Shown: positions 33,088 through 45,237 of the stretch, piece after piece
Layout: each line of letters begins with the position of its first letter
How positions within the stretch are numbered: the first letter of the stretch is position 1
Assembly: GCA_011799875.1 (NCBI GenBank)
Contig: CM022300.1
Coordinates: 168,409,837 to 168,473,836 of the forward strand
Direction: 5' to 3'
Length of the DNA: 64,000 nt
Origin: Thinopyrum elongatum
Lineage: Eukaryota > Streptophyta > Magnoliopsida > Poales > Poaceae
Translations under genes and position numbers: made by a program
The notes under the pieces: model-generated
Database searches by the model: none
What the model saw: the letters and a program-made list of their open reading frames with translations, nothing else
What the model was told of the DNA's origin: nothing

Positions 33088-34924
33088 TGGGGTAGGCTAG
33101 AGGTGAAACCGATAAAGATCTCGCGACCAACTCATGGCTTTGGCACATGGATAGTAAGCTTCCACGGACCCCTGTCCATAGCTACTTCTTTGGTGATAGT
33201 CCAATCCTTCAGGTCTCTCTTAACGGACTCCTCCCATGTCAAATTCAGTCTACCCCGACCTCTCTTGACATTCTCCGCACTCTTTAGCCGTCCTCTATGC
33301 ACTGCAGCTTCTGGTGGCCTGCGTTGAATATGCCCAAACCATCTCAGACGATGTTGGAGAAGCTTCTCTTCAATTGGTGCTACCCCAACTCTATCTCGTA
33401 TATCATCATTCCGGACTCTATCCTTCCTCGTGTGGCCACACATCCATTTCAACATATGCATCTCTACCACAACTAACTATTGAACATGTCGCCTTTTAGT
33501 TGGCCAACACTCAGCGCCATACAATATTACTGGTCGAATGGCTGTCCTGTAGAACTTACCTTTTAGCTTTTGTGGCACTCTCTTATCACAGAGAATGCCA
33601 AAAGCTTGCGCAACTTCATCCATCCGGCTTTGATTTGATGGTGCACATCATCATTAATACCCCCATCCTCCTACAACATTGACCCCAAATATCAAAAGGT
33701 GTCATTCTTAGGCACCACTTGCCCATCAAGGCTAACCTCCTCCTCCTCACACCTAGTAGTACTAAAATCGCATATCATGTACTCGGTTTTAGTTCTACTA
33801 AGCCTAAACCCTTTCGATTCCAAGGTTTGTCTCCATAACTCTAACTTCCTATTTACCCCCGTCCGACTATCGTCAACTAGCACCACATCATCCGCAAAGA
33901 GCATTACCATGGGATATCTTCTTGTATGTCCCTTGTGACCTAATCCATCACCAAGGCAAAAAGATAAGGGCTCAAAGCTGACCCCTGATGCAGTCCTATC
34001 TTATTCGGGAAGTCATCAGTGTCGACATCACTTGTTCGAACACTTGTCACAACATTATCGTACATGTCCTTGATGATGGTAATGTACTTTGCTGGGACTT
34101 TGTGTTTCTCCAAGGCCCACCACATGACATTCCACGGTATCTTATCATAGGACTTCTCCAAGTCAATGAACACCATATGCAAGTCCTTCTTTTTCTCCCT
34201 GTATCTCTCCATAAGTTCTCGTACCAAGAAAATGGCTTCCATGGTCGACCTCCCAGGCATGAAACCAAACTGATTTTTGGTCACGCTTGTCATTCTTCTT
34301 AAGCGGTGCTCAATGACCCTCTATCAGCTTAATTCCACGGTAATTAGTACAACTCTGAACATCCCCCTTGTTCTTAAAGATTGGTACTAATATACTCCGT
34401 CTCCATTCTTCTGGCATCTTGTTTGCCCGAAAAATGACGTTGAAAAGCTTGGTTAGCCATACTATCGCTATGTCCCCAAGGCCTTTCCACACCTCAATGG
34501 GGATACCATCAGGGCCCATCGCATTGCGTCCTTTCATCCTTTTTAAGGCCTCCTTGACCTTAGACTCCTGGATTCTCCGCACAAAATGCACTCTGGTCTC
34601 ATCAAAGGAGTCATCGAGTTTAGTGGTAGAACTCTCATTCTCCCCATTGAACAGCTTGTCAATGTACTCCCGCCATCTATGCTTAATCTCCTCGTCCTAC
34701 ACTAAGAGTTGTTCTTCTCTGTCCTTGATGCAGCCTTCCATCGTGCCTAACCGTTGGAAGAGGTCCTCATACGCCTGGCCCCTTGCTTCACTGATAGCTC
34801 GCTTTGCGGCCTTCTTCGCCATCTTGTACTTCTCTATGTTTTCTACACTCCTATCCAGGTATAGCATCTGAAAAAAATCTTTCTTCTCTTTAATCGCCTT
34901 CTGGACATTATCATTCCACCACCA
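33088..34924 (-). mobile_element. RTE-type LINE, 3' part
   Basis: Minus-strand non-LTR retrotransposon sequence: RT followed by a C-terminal tail. It starts abruptly at 33088, next to the LTR of X, inside what looks like the 3' tail (minus strand CTAGCCTACCCCAA). The other edge is the CACCA duplication of element G (34920-34924). The 5' part continues at 60800. Confidence 0.85.
33132..34591 (-). pseudogene. LINE reverse transcriptase, fragmented
   Basis: On the minus strand in order: GRNAMGPDGIPIEVWKGL with VPIFKNKGDVQSCTNYRGI (34310-34591), then NQFGFMPGRSTMEAIF and FIDLEKSYDKIP with [18 protein letters not shown] (33940-34293). After that come the catalytic FADD ([13 protein letters not shown], 33692-33910) and the RTE C-terminal tail LRWFGHIQRRP with GRGRLNLTWEES (33132-33470). 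Frameshifts or stops separate the pieces. No RNase H follows, as in the RTE clade. Confidence 0.9.
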
Positions 34925-37900
34925 TGTGACGCCCTCGATTCAATCGTACACTAATCATACACGCAAACGTGTACGATCAAGATCAGGGACTCACGGGAAG
35001 ATATCACAACACAACTCTAAGAAATAAATAAGTCATACAAGCATCATAATACAAGCCAGGGGCCTCGAGGGCTCAAATACAAGTGCTCGATCATAGACGA
35101 GTCAGCGGAAACAACAATATCTGAGTACAGACATAAGTTAAACAAGTTACCATAAGATGGCTAGCACAAACTGGGATACAGATCGAAGAGGCGCAGGCCT
35201 CCTGCCTGGGATCCTCCTAAACTAATCCTGGTCGTCGTCGGCAGCCTGCACGTAGTAGTAGGCACCCCCGGTGTAGTAGGTGTCGTCGAAGGTGGCGTCT
35301 GGCTCCTGGGCTCCAGCATCTGGTTGCGACAATCGGGTATAGAAAGGGGAAAAAGGGGGAGCAAAGCAACCGTGAGTACTCATCCAAAGTACTCGCAAGC
35401 AAGGATCTACACTACCTATGCAATGGTTATCAATGAAATGGTAGTATCTGTGGACTGAACTGCAGAATGCCAGAATAAGAGGGGGATAGCTAGTCCTATC
35501 GAAGACTACGCTTCTGGTAGCCTCCATCTTGAAGCATATAGAAGAGAGTAGCTGGTAAGTTCACCAAGTATCATCGCATAGCATAATCCTACCCGGCGAT
35601 CCTCTCCTCGTCGCCCTGTGAGAAAGCGATCACCGGGTTGTATCTGGCACTTGAAAGGGTGTGTTTTATTAAGTATCCGGTTCTAGTTGTCATAAGGTCG
35701 AGGTACAACTCCGGGTCATCCTTTTACCGAGGGACACGGCTATTCGAATAGATAAACTTCCCTGCAGGGGTGCACCACATTACCCAACACGCTCGATCCC
35801 TCTGGCCGGGCACACTTTCCTGGGTCATACCCGGCCTCGGAAGATCAACACGTCGCAGCCCTACCTAGGCCTAACAGAGAGGTCAGCACGCCGGTCTAAA
35901 TCCTATGCGCGCAGGGGTCTGGGCCCATCGCCCATTGCACACCTGCACGTTGCGTGGGCGGCCGGTGAGCAGACCTAGCAACCTCCATTACAAAGGAAGT
36001 CGCGTTATGCGGTCCAACCCGGCGCGCGCCGCTCAGTCGCTGACGTCTAGGAGGCTTCGGCTGATACCACGACGTCGAGTACCCATAACTGTTCCCGCGT
36101 GGTGGTTAGTGCGTATTGGCTCATAGCCAGACTCAGATCAAATACCCAATCTCGTTAAGCGTGTTAATTGATATAACCGCGGACGCCGACCAGGGCCAGG
36201 CCCACCTGTCTCCTAGGTGGTCACAACCTGCCCTGTCGCTCCGCCACAAAGTAACACTCGGGGGCCGTCGGGAACCTAGGCCCACCTCTGCCTGGATGGA
36301 ACCACCTGCCCCTTCAGCCCCCATCTCCGAACAGTAACATAGGTAATGTAAAAGTATATAGTATATGTACCCGTGATCACCTCCCGAAGTGATCACGGCC
36401 CAGTAGTATATCATGGCAGACGGACAAGAGTGTAGGGCCACTGATGTAATTCTAGCAACCTATACTAAGCATTTAGGATTGCAGATAAGGTATCAACAGT
36501 AGTAGCAAAGACAGGCTATGCAGCAGAATAGGATTAACCGAAAGCAGTAACATGCTACACTACTCTAATGCAAGTAGTAGAGAGAAGGAATATGCGATAT
36601 CGGGTTGATCAAAGGGGGGCTTGCCTGGAAGCTGTGTCGAGAGAGAAGGGTCATCGACGTAGTAGTCGTTCACGGCAGTGTCGTCAGCGGTCTCAGCGTC
36701 TATCGAGAGAGAAGGAGGCGGGCGGAAATAGTAAATACAAAGCAAACAGTGCTACACAAAGTATGACATGACAATATGCAGTGCCGGGGAGTTCTACTAC
36801 CTAACTAAATGATTTAGTTAATTTAGGAATTTATTCGGATTTATTTAATTAAAGTTGGGCACTATTCATTTATTGAAACCGGTCTAAAAGCTCAATGTTC
36901 TTATAGCTAGAGGCATCTGACGGGAATACGGAGGCCGTATTCGGGTTCGTATCGAGATTCTGAGCAAGTTTCATGTATAAAGTATTTTCATTGGAGTTAC
37001 GGATTATTTAATATGATTTTCTAAAGTTTTTATTAATTTCTAAAATTTAATTAATTATTTAAATTAACATTATCCGAAACAGTGTTATGCTGACGTTAGC
37101 ATGACATCAACATGACATCAGCAGGCGTCCTGACACGTGGGTCCCACATGTCATAGACTGGTTAGGTTAATTAGGATTAACTAATTAATTAACATTTAAT
37201 TAAACTAATTAATTAAATTAGATTAACCTAATCAGGATTAATTAACTAATTAATTATTTAATTTTTATTATTTTTCTTTTTTTTAGGGGCTGGGCCCCAT
37301 TCGTCAGCGTCACAGGGGGGTTCGGCCCCACGGGCCAGTGGCACAGGGGCGGCGGGGCCCCACCGGCCAGTGGCCCAGGGGCCACAGGCGTGCGGGCGTG
37401 CGGGTGGCGGGGCGCGGGCGCATGCGACGGGCGCGGCGGGGGCGTGGCGAGGGCGCGGCAACGCGTGCGCGGCAGGGGCGAGCGGCAGCGCGGGGCGGAC
37501 GGTAGCAACGGCAGGCGCGGGGGCGCGAGGCGACGGCGGCGGTGGCGCGTCGGGCGCTGGCTCGGGGCGGCGCGAGCAGGCGCGGGCCGGCGACAGAGGG
37601 CGCGAGCGATCGGCGGCGAGCGAGGGGGAAGGTGGAGGCCGGGCCTCATCGTACGGTGTAGGGTACGGGCAGTGGGCGCGGGGAGGACGTCGGGGTCGGG
37701 GCGGCGACGGTGGTCGGCGATGGCGTCGGGGGCGAGGCGGCGTGTCCGGCGCTGGCGGGGCGGCGTCGGTCGATGGGGCGCGGTCGTCGAGCGCGTCGGG
37801 GGGGGGGGCGGTGCGGGCAAGCGCGCGGGCTGGGCGCGTCGGCCAGCGCCCGATTCATTTCTGGATCGGGGGGCGAGGGGGGGGGAGTGGCTATCGGTGG

Positions 37901-38454
37901 GTTAGGGTTCGGTGGGCCAAGCCATATTGGAGGGGGGGAGCTAGGCCGGCCGGCTGGGCCTTGGCCCAGTTAGGCCGGGGTTTTCTCTTTTTCTTTTCTC
38001 TGTTATCTTTTGGCTTTTTCTTTTTCTTTATTCATATCTCCTGTTTAGTAAATTGTTAGGCCTCAAAATGATTTTTGTAGAACATGGCAATTGTTCCAAT
38101 AATTAGTAGGCATCCTCTACCACTGTCAAAAATTGGTTTGGAGTCAAATGGATCTCACACCACTTTTATAATAATTAAAATACATTAATCCTAGCTGTTT
38201 TGGTAAAGTTTGAGCCACCTAATTAATTTATTTATTGTTGGTTACAATTTTAGAATGGTCTCTGCAATATTTGCTATTTATTGAACATTTTAGTTTCTAT
38301 GTTGGATAACTTTTATTTTCCACTTTCATTTAAATTTGAATTTGAGTTAGGAGTTGAAATGCAATATGATGCTAATGATGATTATGCACTGTTAAACATG
38401 CTGACTTGTCATTATCAAAAGTGATTACTGTGGCTATTGACATGGGGTGTTACA
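34925..38454 (-). repeat. G 3' LTR (3530 bp)
   Basis: In plus reading it runs TGTGACGCCCTCG to CATGGGGTGTTACA. The AT-rich block 36800-37270 (TTAATTAA-type repeats) abuts a very GC-rich block 37290-37980. The GC-rich block gives long spurious ORFs on both strands (Pro/Arg- or Gly/Arg-rich), which I do not call genes. Confidence 0.92.
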
Positions 38455-38490
38455 ATTCTCCTCATCTATCAAGAATTCTCGTCCCGAGAA

Positions 38491-39186
38491 TTAAGAGGAA
38501 GACTGAAAGAAAGTGGGGTATTCTTCACGAAGACGATCCTCGCGTTCCCAAGTGGCCTCATCTTCAGAATGATTTGACCACTGAACCTTGAGGAACTTGA
38601 TTGCCTTCTGACGTGTGCGGCGTTCAGCTTGGTCGAGAATGCGGACCGGATGCTCTTTATAGGAGAGGTCCTGTTGCAATTCGAGCACTTCATGATCCAC
38701 TGCTCGGATTGGGTCCTTGAATCAGCGGCGGAGTTGTGACACGTGGAACACATCGTGAACCTGAGAAAGGTTCGGTGGAAGCTCCAGTTGATATGCCACT
38801 TTTCCACGCTTTTCGAGAATAGTGAACGGACCAATATAGCGAGGAGCTAGCTTGCCCTTGATCCCGAAGCGGTGGGCACCCTTCATTGGTGTAACTTGAA
38901 GATAGGCCTTTTCGCCAGGTTGATAGACCATTTCTTTATGATGACGGTCATACTGACTCTTCTGACGTGACTGGGCAGTCTTGAGATTCTCACGAATGAT
39001 GCGGACTTGTTCTTCGGCGTGTTGGATAATATCCGGACCGAAAAGTGGACGTTCCCTAGTTTCTGACCAGTTCAGAGGGGTTCGGCACTTTCGTCCATAT
39101 AACACTTCGAAGGGGGCCATCTTCAGACTAGCTTGATAGCTATTATTATAAGAGAACTCCGCATACGGGAGAGATTCCTCCCATTG
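38491..39186 (-). pseudogene. G integrase C-terminus and chromodomain
   Basis: The minus strand reads LPYAEFSYNNSYQ (39150-39186), MAPFEVLYGRKCRTPLNW, then YDRHHKEMVYQPGEKAYL, the RYIGPFTILEKRG module and VFHVSQLRR. A TGA at 38722-38724 then interrupts the same frame, which continues with a chromodomain (PVRILDQAERR, IKFLKVQWSNHSEDEATWE) ending at 38491. The chromodomain at the integrase C-terminus places the element in the chromovirus branch, Tekay/Del-like. Everything upstream (RT, RNase H, integrase core) is absent, and coding similarity stops near 39190. Confidence 0.88.
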
Positions 39187-39190
39187 ATGT

Positions 39191-42100
39191 CTTCATTACT
39201 CTGCTTCAAGTCATCGTGATCAAGTCATCATCTTTTCTTCGGGACCTCCATCGTCCTACGAACGCGACAAAGGGAAAAACTTTGGAAGAACGCATCTCCA
39301 CAAGTTGGGCTTCCATGGTGAACTCAATGGGAAATACACGAAGTACCCCACGATTTGTAATTCAATGAATTCGTTGAGTGCAATTAACAATGGTACCAAA
39401 GTTTCAAACGGGTAGGCAATCATTCGATACCTGAACAGAAGCTGAAATGGGGACTTGAACAACGAGAATAACATGGTGTTTGATACCAGGATGAAACGTG
39501 GTATATCAATTAGCTCGTGAATTACATACGAGCCAAGTGCAAAGGACACATCAGAATCAAGGTTATACAGAATAGTCAGGTTTCGATCCTGTGGACCTGT
39601 GGGTTATGGGCCCACCATGTCGGCTAAAAGTAGAAGGAGCAGTGACAACTTGTATGGTCACGATAGCAGGGTAGGTCAGAGCATAGCCTGTCAGTTATAT
39701 TGGCAACAACGTTGGTACCAAGGGCGAGGGACGAAGAGAACCATTTTCCTGCTCGTTGAAACGAGGCGGACCAATAGGCAAAGTTCTCGTCCATCGGTGG
39801 CTACCAAAATGTCATCAACAATAGGAACAGGGTCTTACTAGCCGAGTTGTACACCGAGGTGTTTGCATAAGCAGGAAAATATTATTGCTTAGATCATATA
39901 GATCACAAGAAAGGTTAAACAAAACAACGGAAAGGAAAATATGTTTATCAGATTAAACAAAACAATGGAAAGGAAAATGTGTTTAAACACATATTTCAGG
40001 GGTATATCCTTCCCAAGGACAAGCAGAGCATGATATTCATGACAGGATATAAAGTAGAAAACTCTTTAGGTAAGGGGAGAAAAATTTCATGACATTACCC
40101 ATACAACGGTGTTTGGATAATTGATAAGGAAAATTTAGTATTGTGCTTCAAATGCTCTTATTGAAAATCGGAGTACCACAGACATGCTTCAAGATAGCAT
40201 TGCCATGGTCTTCAAGCAAAGTTCAGACTTTGGATACACAAAGGATCCATCAGGAGCAACTCGAGAATAAGTCTTACAATTTCCTCATGGAAGAATGGCT
40301 AAACTTGCTAAAAAGGAAACTATAACAATAGTCCTCCAGCCAAGTGTGCTAGGCATGACATCACCTTACCGGGTCATATAAGACCAACGTTATAACTCTT
40401 GGAAATATGTTCCAACCATCATATCTGACCGAGGTTCAGATCTGATTAGTGTCGGGATACCTCAGACTCAGGATGTCTGAGAAGAAAAAGGTGCGACACA
40501 AGTTGACGAGATGACAATGTAAGCTTCTCGGGAAATGAGCTATGGAAGCGAGTTCCGAAACAATAGTTCATCATTAAACCAAGGAGAGGATGAGGAGGTG
40601 GCTGATGGATTCAGCGACAATTCATCGAGGTTTCCAATAAGATGGATTTCCACAATTATGTGAACAAGGAGATGACATTTGTCAGATCAAATGATATAAT
40701 GATATATGCTCGAGGAAAACATACACAATTAAACATTGGTTGAACGGTGCAACCGAGATATGGCTTAGGTAGCATGTTCAATTGTTAGAATGGTGATTCA
40801 ATATCCAATAGTCTAAGAATGAACTATCGACCATTAACTTCAAAGCAATGGGGTTGCTAGAAGTACAGAATCCAAGCAGCACGGTTCACGTGTTGGTATC
40901 TCGGTTAGAATCAACACGGGGACCAAGAAGGAATGGTGATTGTGAGAAGTATCACTATACCAAGAATTCTTAAGAGGGGAGCAGTTCTCTCAGCATTCTT
41001 GACATCAAGATGATAATACTACACGGTAGAACATAACATAAGCTGGATAGCAAGGAACTCAAGGTGCAACACAAAACATGACCAAGTCTGTGTCTGGAAG
41101 GAAGGCATGGATGTGGTCGATGATAACACAGATCATCGAGGGGTAAGCATGGAATTTCTCATCATGAATTCAATTGATCTCTCGAAAGAAGTTAAAGTGT
41201 TAACGATGATCATGACACATTTGTCGAGAGGCTTCTTGAAGATGTAATCGATCATGGATGACATCAAGCAAAAGGAATGATGAAGCGAAAGGTTATCGAA
41301 ACCACGGTACGACACAAACTCGGAATCAAGCTTGCTGTTCAAGGCAAAAAGATATGACAATGAAGATCGACGTAAGATTAACTCATCGTCGAAATTGTGC
41401 TCCGAGAAGCAGCACTAGGTAGCATAGTTAAGATAATGATATAGCCGATTAGGCTAAGAATGACATGAGTTGAAAGTTAAATTTCCCAGTAGTACATTAC
41501 TAGGAGTATTGGATCCCTGTGTAGATTCGATTCACTTATCGATGTTCTCAGTTGACAAACAACCCAAAACCCGTGGAATACTGAAATGGTGAGAAGGAAT
41601 ACTTGACGAAGTCTCATAAGAAGTATTTGCAGTCCCGTGATATTATCGGGATACCAGGGAGTAATACTCGAAGGAAGATCAGAATAGAAACTGAGCTGGA
41701 TCATTGACTTGTGATAGCGGATACTTTAATCTCGTCAAAAATAGACGAGGCACTGGAATGGTTTCCTTTCAGATATAATGAATAAGGCTATCATGGTCGG
41801 GACCATAACTGCAATGGCTCCAATTTAGTGACACTGGAGGAATTATTCAAATGATTAAATATTCTTGCAAGAAGCTTTCATGGTTAGTTCCACATCGGGT
41901 CCATGTGCATGAACACAAAGGTTCAAGGTCGACTTCCACTTCTTCGATACATAACCTTTCATTTACTTCTCGTCTTCGAAGAAGTTGTAGAGTTGAAAAT
42001 TTATCCGAAGAAACGCCAGTAGGGTACAACCCGTATAACTTTCGGGTTCAAACGGTTTAGAGAAGGTATATGTTCATCCCACAGGGCATCTTGGGAGCTT

Positions 42101-43259
42101 ATAACATAATCTTCAGGAGTATTTAACACAAGCTCGAAAGCACAGCATGTTTGACAAAAGGAGGGGATACAATTTACCAAAGGCATTTATGTATCAGGGA
42201 AGAATTCACAAGGCGGTTAATTATGAAGGACACTGTCGATTAATAATCCGACGAAGGATCGGATGTCCCTAGCGGAGCTGATGTGAGCATCGGCACACAA
42301 CCAGATGAAGAAGGAAGGCAAAGGCGTCAGATTATTGAACATCCGAATATTTTGATGCTTAGATAATAAAGGAAATATGAATTCCAATACGAAGGACCAG
42401 AAGCAGACGCTCTGATCAAGGATGGGTAACTTGAATAGACCTAAGGGTATGATCGACGGCAATTAGATTGGTCGAGAACCAGCTCATGTTCAGAATGACG
42501 TCTGAGCCAGAAAGATAATTTTAAAAGGATCAACTAATGAATGCGTGCATTCGCACTTATGTTGAATCAATAAGATCAAAATGACAGTGCCAAAGGATAC
42601 TAATGAATATTGTCAGTCATATGGAAAGCATCCATAATGCAAGCAGACAAGTATTTGCAGAGCAATTAGCAGCTAAGGATTTTCGGAAGATCGAATAGTA
42701 TTTCAATGTATCTTGTGAGTCATATGAACAAAGGGGGAAGAACGAAAACTCGTAAGTGCGAGGAATTATCCGTAGGGGGTATTCATGAGGCAAGGTCTGA
42801 AGGCAGTAAGCTCAAAGGATTGTCGGAACAATAAAGAGCAGTTCGGGGCATCTTGTAATAACAAGATCAACGGGACTGAAGGTATGAATGGCAAGTGTAT
42901 GTAGTTATCCATAAGTATATACACCGGTAGGGAATTTGCAAAGGCGGTGGACATAGGTGTCTCAGGAAATCATCGAATAGCATCTTCGGAACCTACTGGT
43001 GAAGCAGGCGATCATCTGTAATAAGGGGCTCTCTGGGTGGATGTAATCACGAGATCCTAATGTTTGAGTTAGTAAATTCATTTAAACCCGAATAGAAGAG
43101 AGATCAGAGTCCCAGAGTATAGACGAGGAATAAAAGATCCTAGTACCACCCAATGGCGACGTGGGCCCGTAAGACACACAGCCATGTTAGTAAAAGTTTT
43201 GCAATGTCTAGACTCGACTTCGGCCAAGGAGTGTGGAAGGGGGGTTCCTACAGGCAGTT
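39191..43259 (-). other. G non-coding interior
   Basis: About 4 kb with no frame above 80 codons and no domain I recognise on either strand. It lies between the primer-binding site and the pol remnant, where gag and most of pol should be. Part of it (about 40140-40380) aligns by eye with 62490-62680, including GAATAAGT and CCTCATGG(A)GAA. The sequence therefore belongs to a family of non-coding gypsy interiors and is not random decay. Confidence 0.65.
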
Positions 43260-43272
43260 GGCTCTGATACCA
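43260..43272 (-). other. G primer-binding site
   Basis: The minus strand reads TGGTATCAGAGCC three bases after the 5' LTR end, the standard plant initiator-Met tRNA site. Confidence 0.92.
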
Positions 43273-43275
43273 ACT

Positions 43276-45237
43276 TGTGATGCCCCCATTCAATCGTACA
43301 CTAATCATACACGCAAACGTGTACGATCAAGATCAGGGACTCACGGGAAGATATCACAACACAACTCTAAGAAATAAATAAGTCATACAAGCATCATAAT
43401 ACAAGCCAGGGGCCTCGAGGGCTCGAATACAAGTGCTCGATCATAGACGAGTCAGCGGAAACAACAATATCTGAGTACAGACATAAGTTAAACAAGTTGC
43501 CATAAGATGGCTAGCACAAACTGGGATACAGATCGAAGAGGCGCAGGCCTCCTGCCTAGGATCCTCCTAAACTACTCCTGGTCGTCGGCGGCTGCCTGCA
43601 CGTAGTAGTAGGCACCCCCGATGTAGTAGGGGTCATCGAAGGTGGTGTCTGGCTCCTGGGCTCCAGCATCTGGTTGCGACAACCGGGTATAGAAAGGGGA
43701 AAAAGGGGGAGCAAAGCAACCGTGAGTACTCATCCAAAGTACTCGCAAGCAAGGATCTACACTACATATGCAATGGTTATCAATGAAATGGTAGTATCTA
43801 TGGACTGAACTGCAGAATGCCAGAATAAGAGGGGGATAGCTAGTCCTATCGAAGACTACGCTTCTGGTAGCCTCCATCTTGAAGCATATAGAAGAGAGTA
43901 GCTGGTAAGTTCACCAAGTATCATCGCATAGCATAATCCTACCCGGCGATCCTCTCCTCGTCGCCCTGTGAGAAAGCGATCACCGGGTTGTATCTGGCAC
44001 TTGAAAGGGTGTGTTTTATTAAGTATCCAGTTCTAGTTGTCATAAGGTCGAGGTACAACTCCGGGTCGTCCTTTTACCGAGGGACACGGCTATTCGAATA
44101 GATAAACTTCCCTGCAGGGGTGCACCACATTACCCAACACGCTCGATCCCTCTGGCCGGGCACACTTTCCTGGGTCATACCCGGGCTCGGAAGATCAACA
44201 CGTCGCAGCCCTACCTAGGCCTAACAGAGAGGTCAGCACGCCGGTCTAAATCCTATGCGCGCAGGGGTCTGGGCCCATCGCCCATTGCACACCTGCACGT
44301 TGCGTGGGCGGCTGGTGAGCAGACCTAGCAACCTCCATTACAAAGGAAGTCGTGTTACGCGGTCCAACCCGGCGCGCGCCGCTCAGTCGCTGACGTCTAG
44401 GAGGATTCGGCTGATACCACGACGTCGAGTACCCATAACTGTTCCCGCTTGGTGGTTAGTGCGTATTGGCTCGTAGCCAGACTCAGATCAAATACCCAAT
44501 CTCGTTAAGCGTGTTAATTGATATAACCGCGGACGCCGACCAGGGCCAGGCCCACCTGTCTCCTAGGTGGTCACAACCTGCCCTGTCGCTCCGCCACAAA
44601 GTAACACTCGGGGGCCGTCGGGAACCTAGGCCCACCTCTGCCTGGATGGAACCACCTGCCCCTTCAGCCCCCATCTCCGAACAGTAACATAGGTAATGTA
44701 AAAGTATATAGTATATGTACCCGTGATCACCTCCCAAAGTGATCACGGCCCAGTAGTATATCATGGCAGACGGACAAGAGTGTAGGGCCACTGATGTAAT
44801 TCTAGCAACCTATACTAAGCTTTTAGGATTGCAAGTAAGGTATCAACAGTAGTAGCAAAGACAAGCTATGCAGCAGAATAGGATTAACCGAAAGCAGTAA
44901 CATGCTACACTACTCTAATGCAAGCAGTCGAGAGAAGGAATAGGCGATATCGGGTTGATCAAAGGGGGGGCTTGCCTGGAAGCTGTGTCGAGAGAGAAGG
45001 GTCGTCGACGTAGTAGTCGTTCATGCCAGCGTCGTCAGCCGTCTCAGCGTCTATCGAGAGAGAAGGAGGGGGGAGGAAACAGTAAATACAACACAAACAG
45101 TGCTACACAAAGTATGACATGACAATATGCAGTGCCGGGGTGTTCTACTGCCTAACTAAATGATTTAGTTAATTTAGGAATTTATTCGGATTTATTTAAT
45201 TAAAGTTGGGCACTATTCATTTATTGAAATCGGTCTA
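43276..45237 (-). repeat. G 5' LTR, inner part (left of T2)
   Basis: Aligns with 34925-36887 almost base for base. It stops at GTCTA, the duplication made by T2. Confidence 0.93.

Noticed and set aside
36116..36441. Small ORFs repeated at 44466-44791
   Set aside because: They recur because the two regions are LTR copies of element G; no domain and no coding bias.
37254..37820. Proline/arginine-rich ORF (188 aa) and the overlapping glycine/arginine-rich ORF on the other strand in the G LTR
   Set aside because: Both arise from extreme GC content within an LTR, have no domains, and their counterpart in the other LTR (59653-60005) is frameshifted and shortened.
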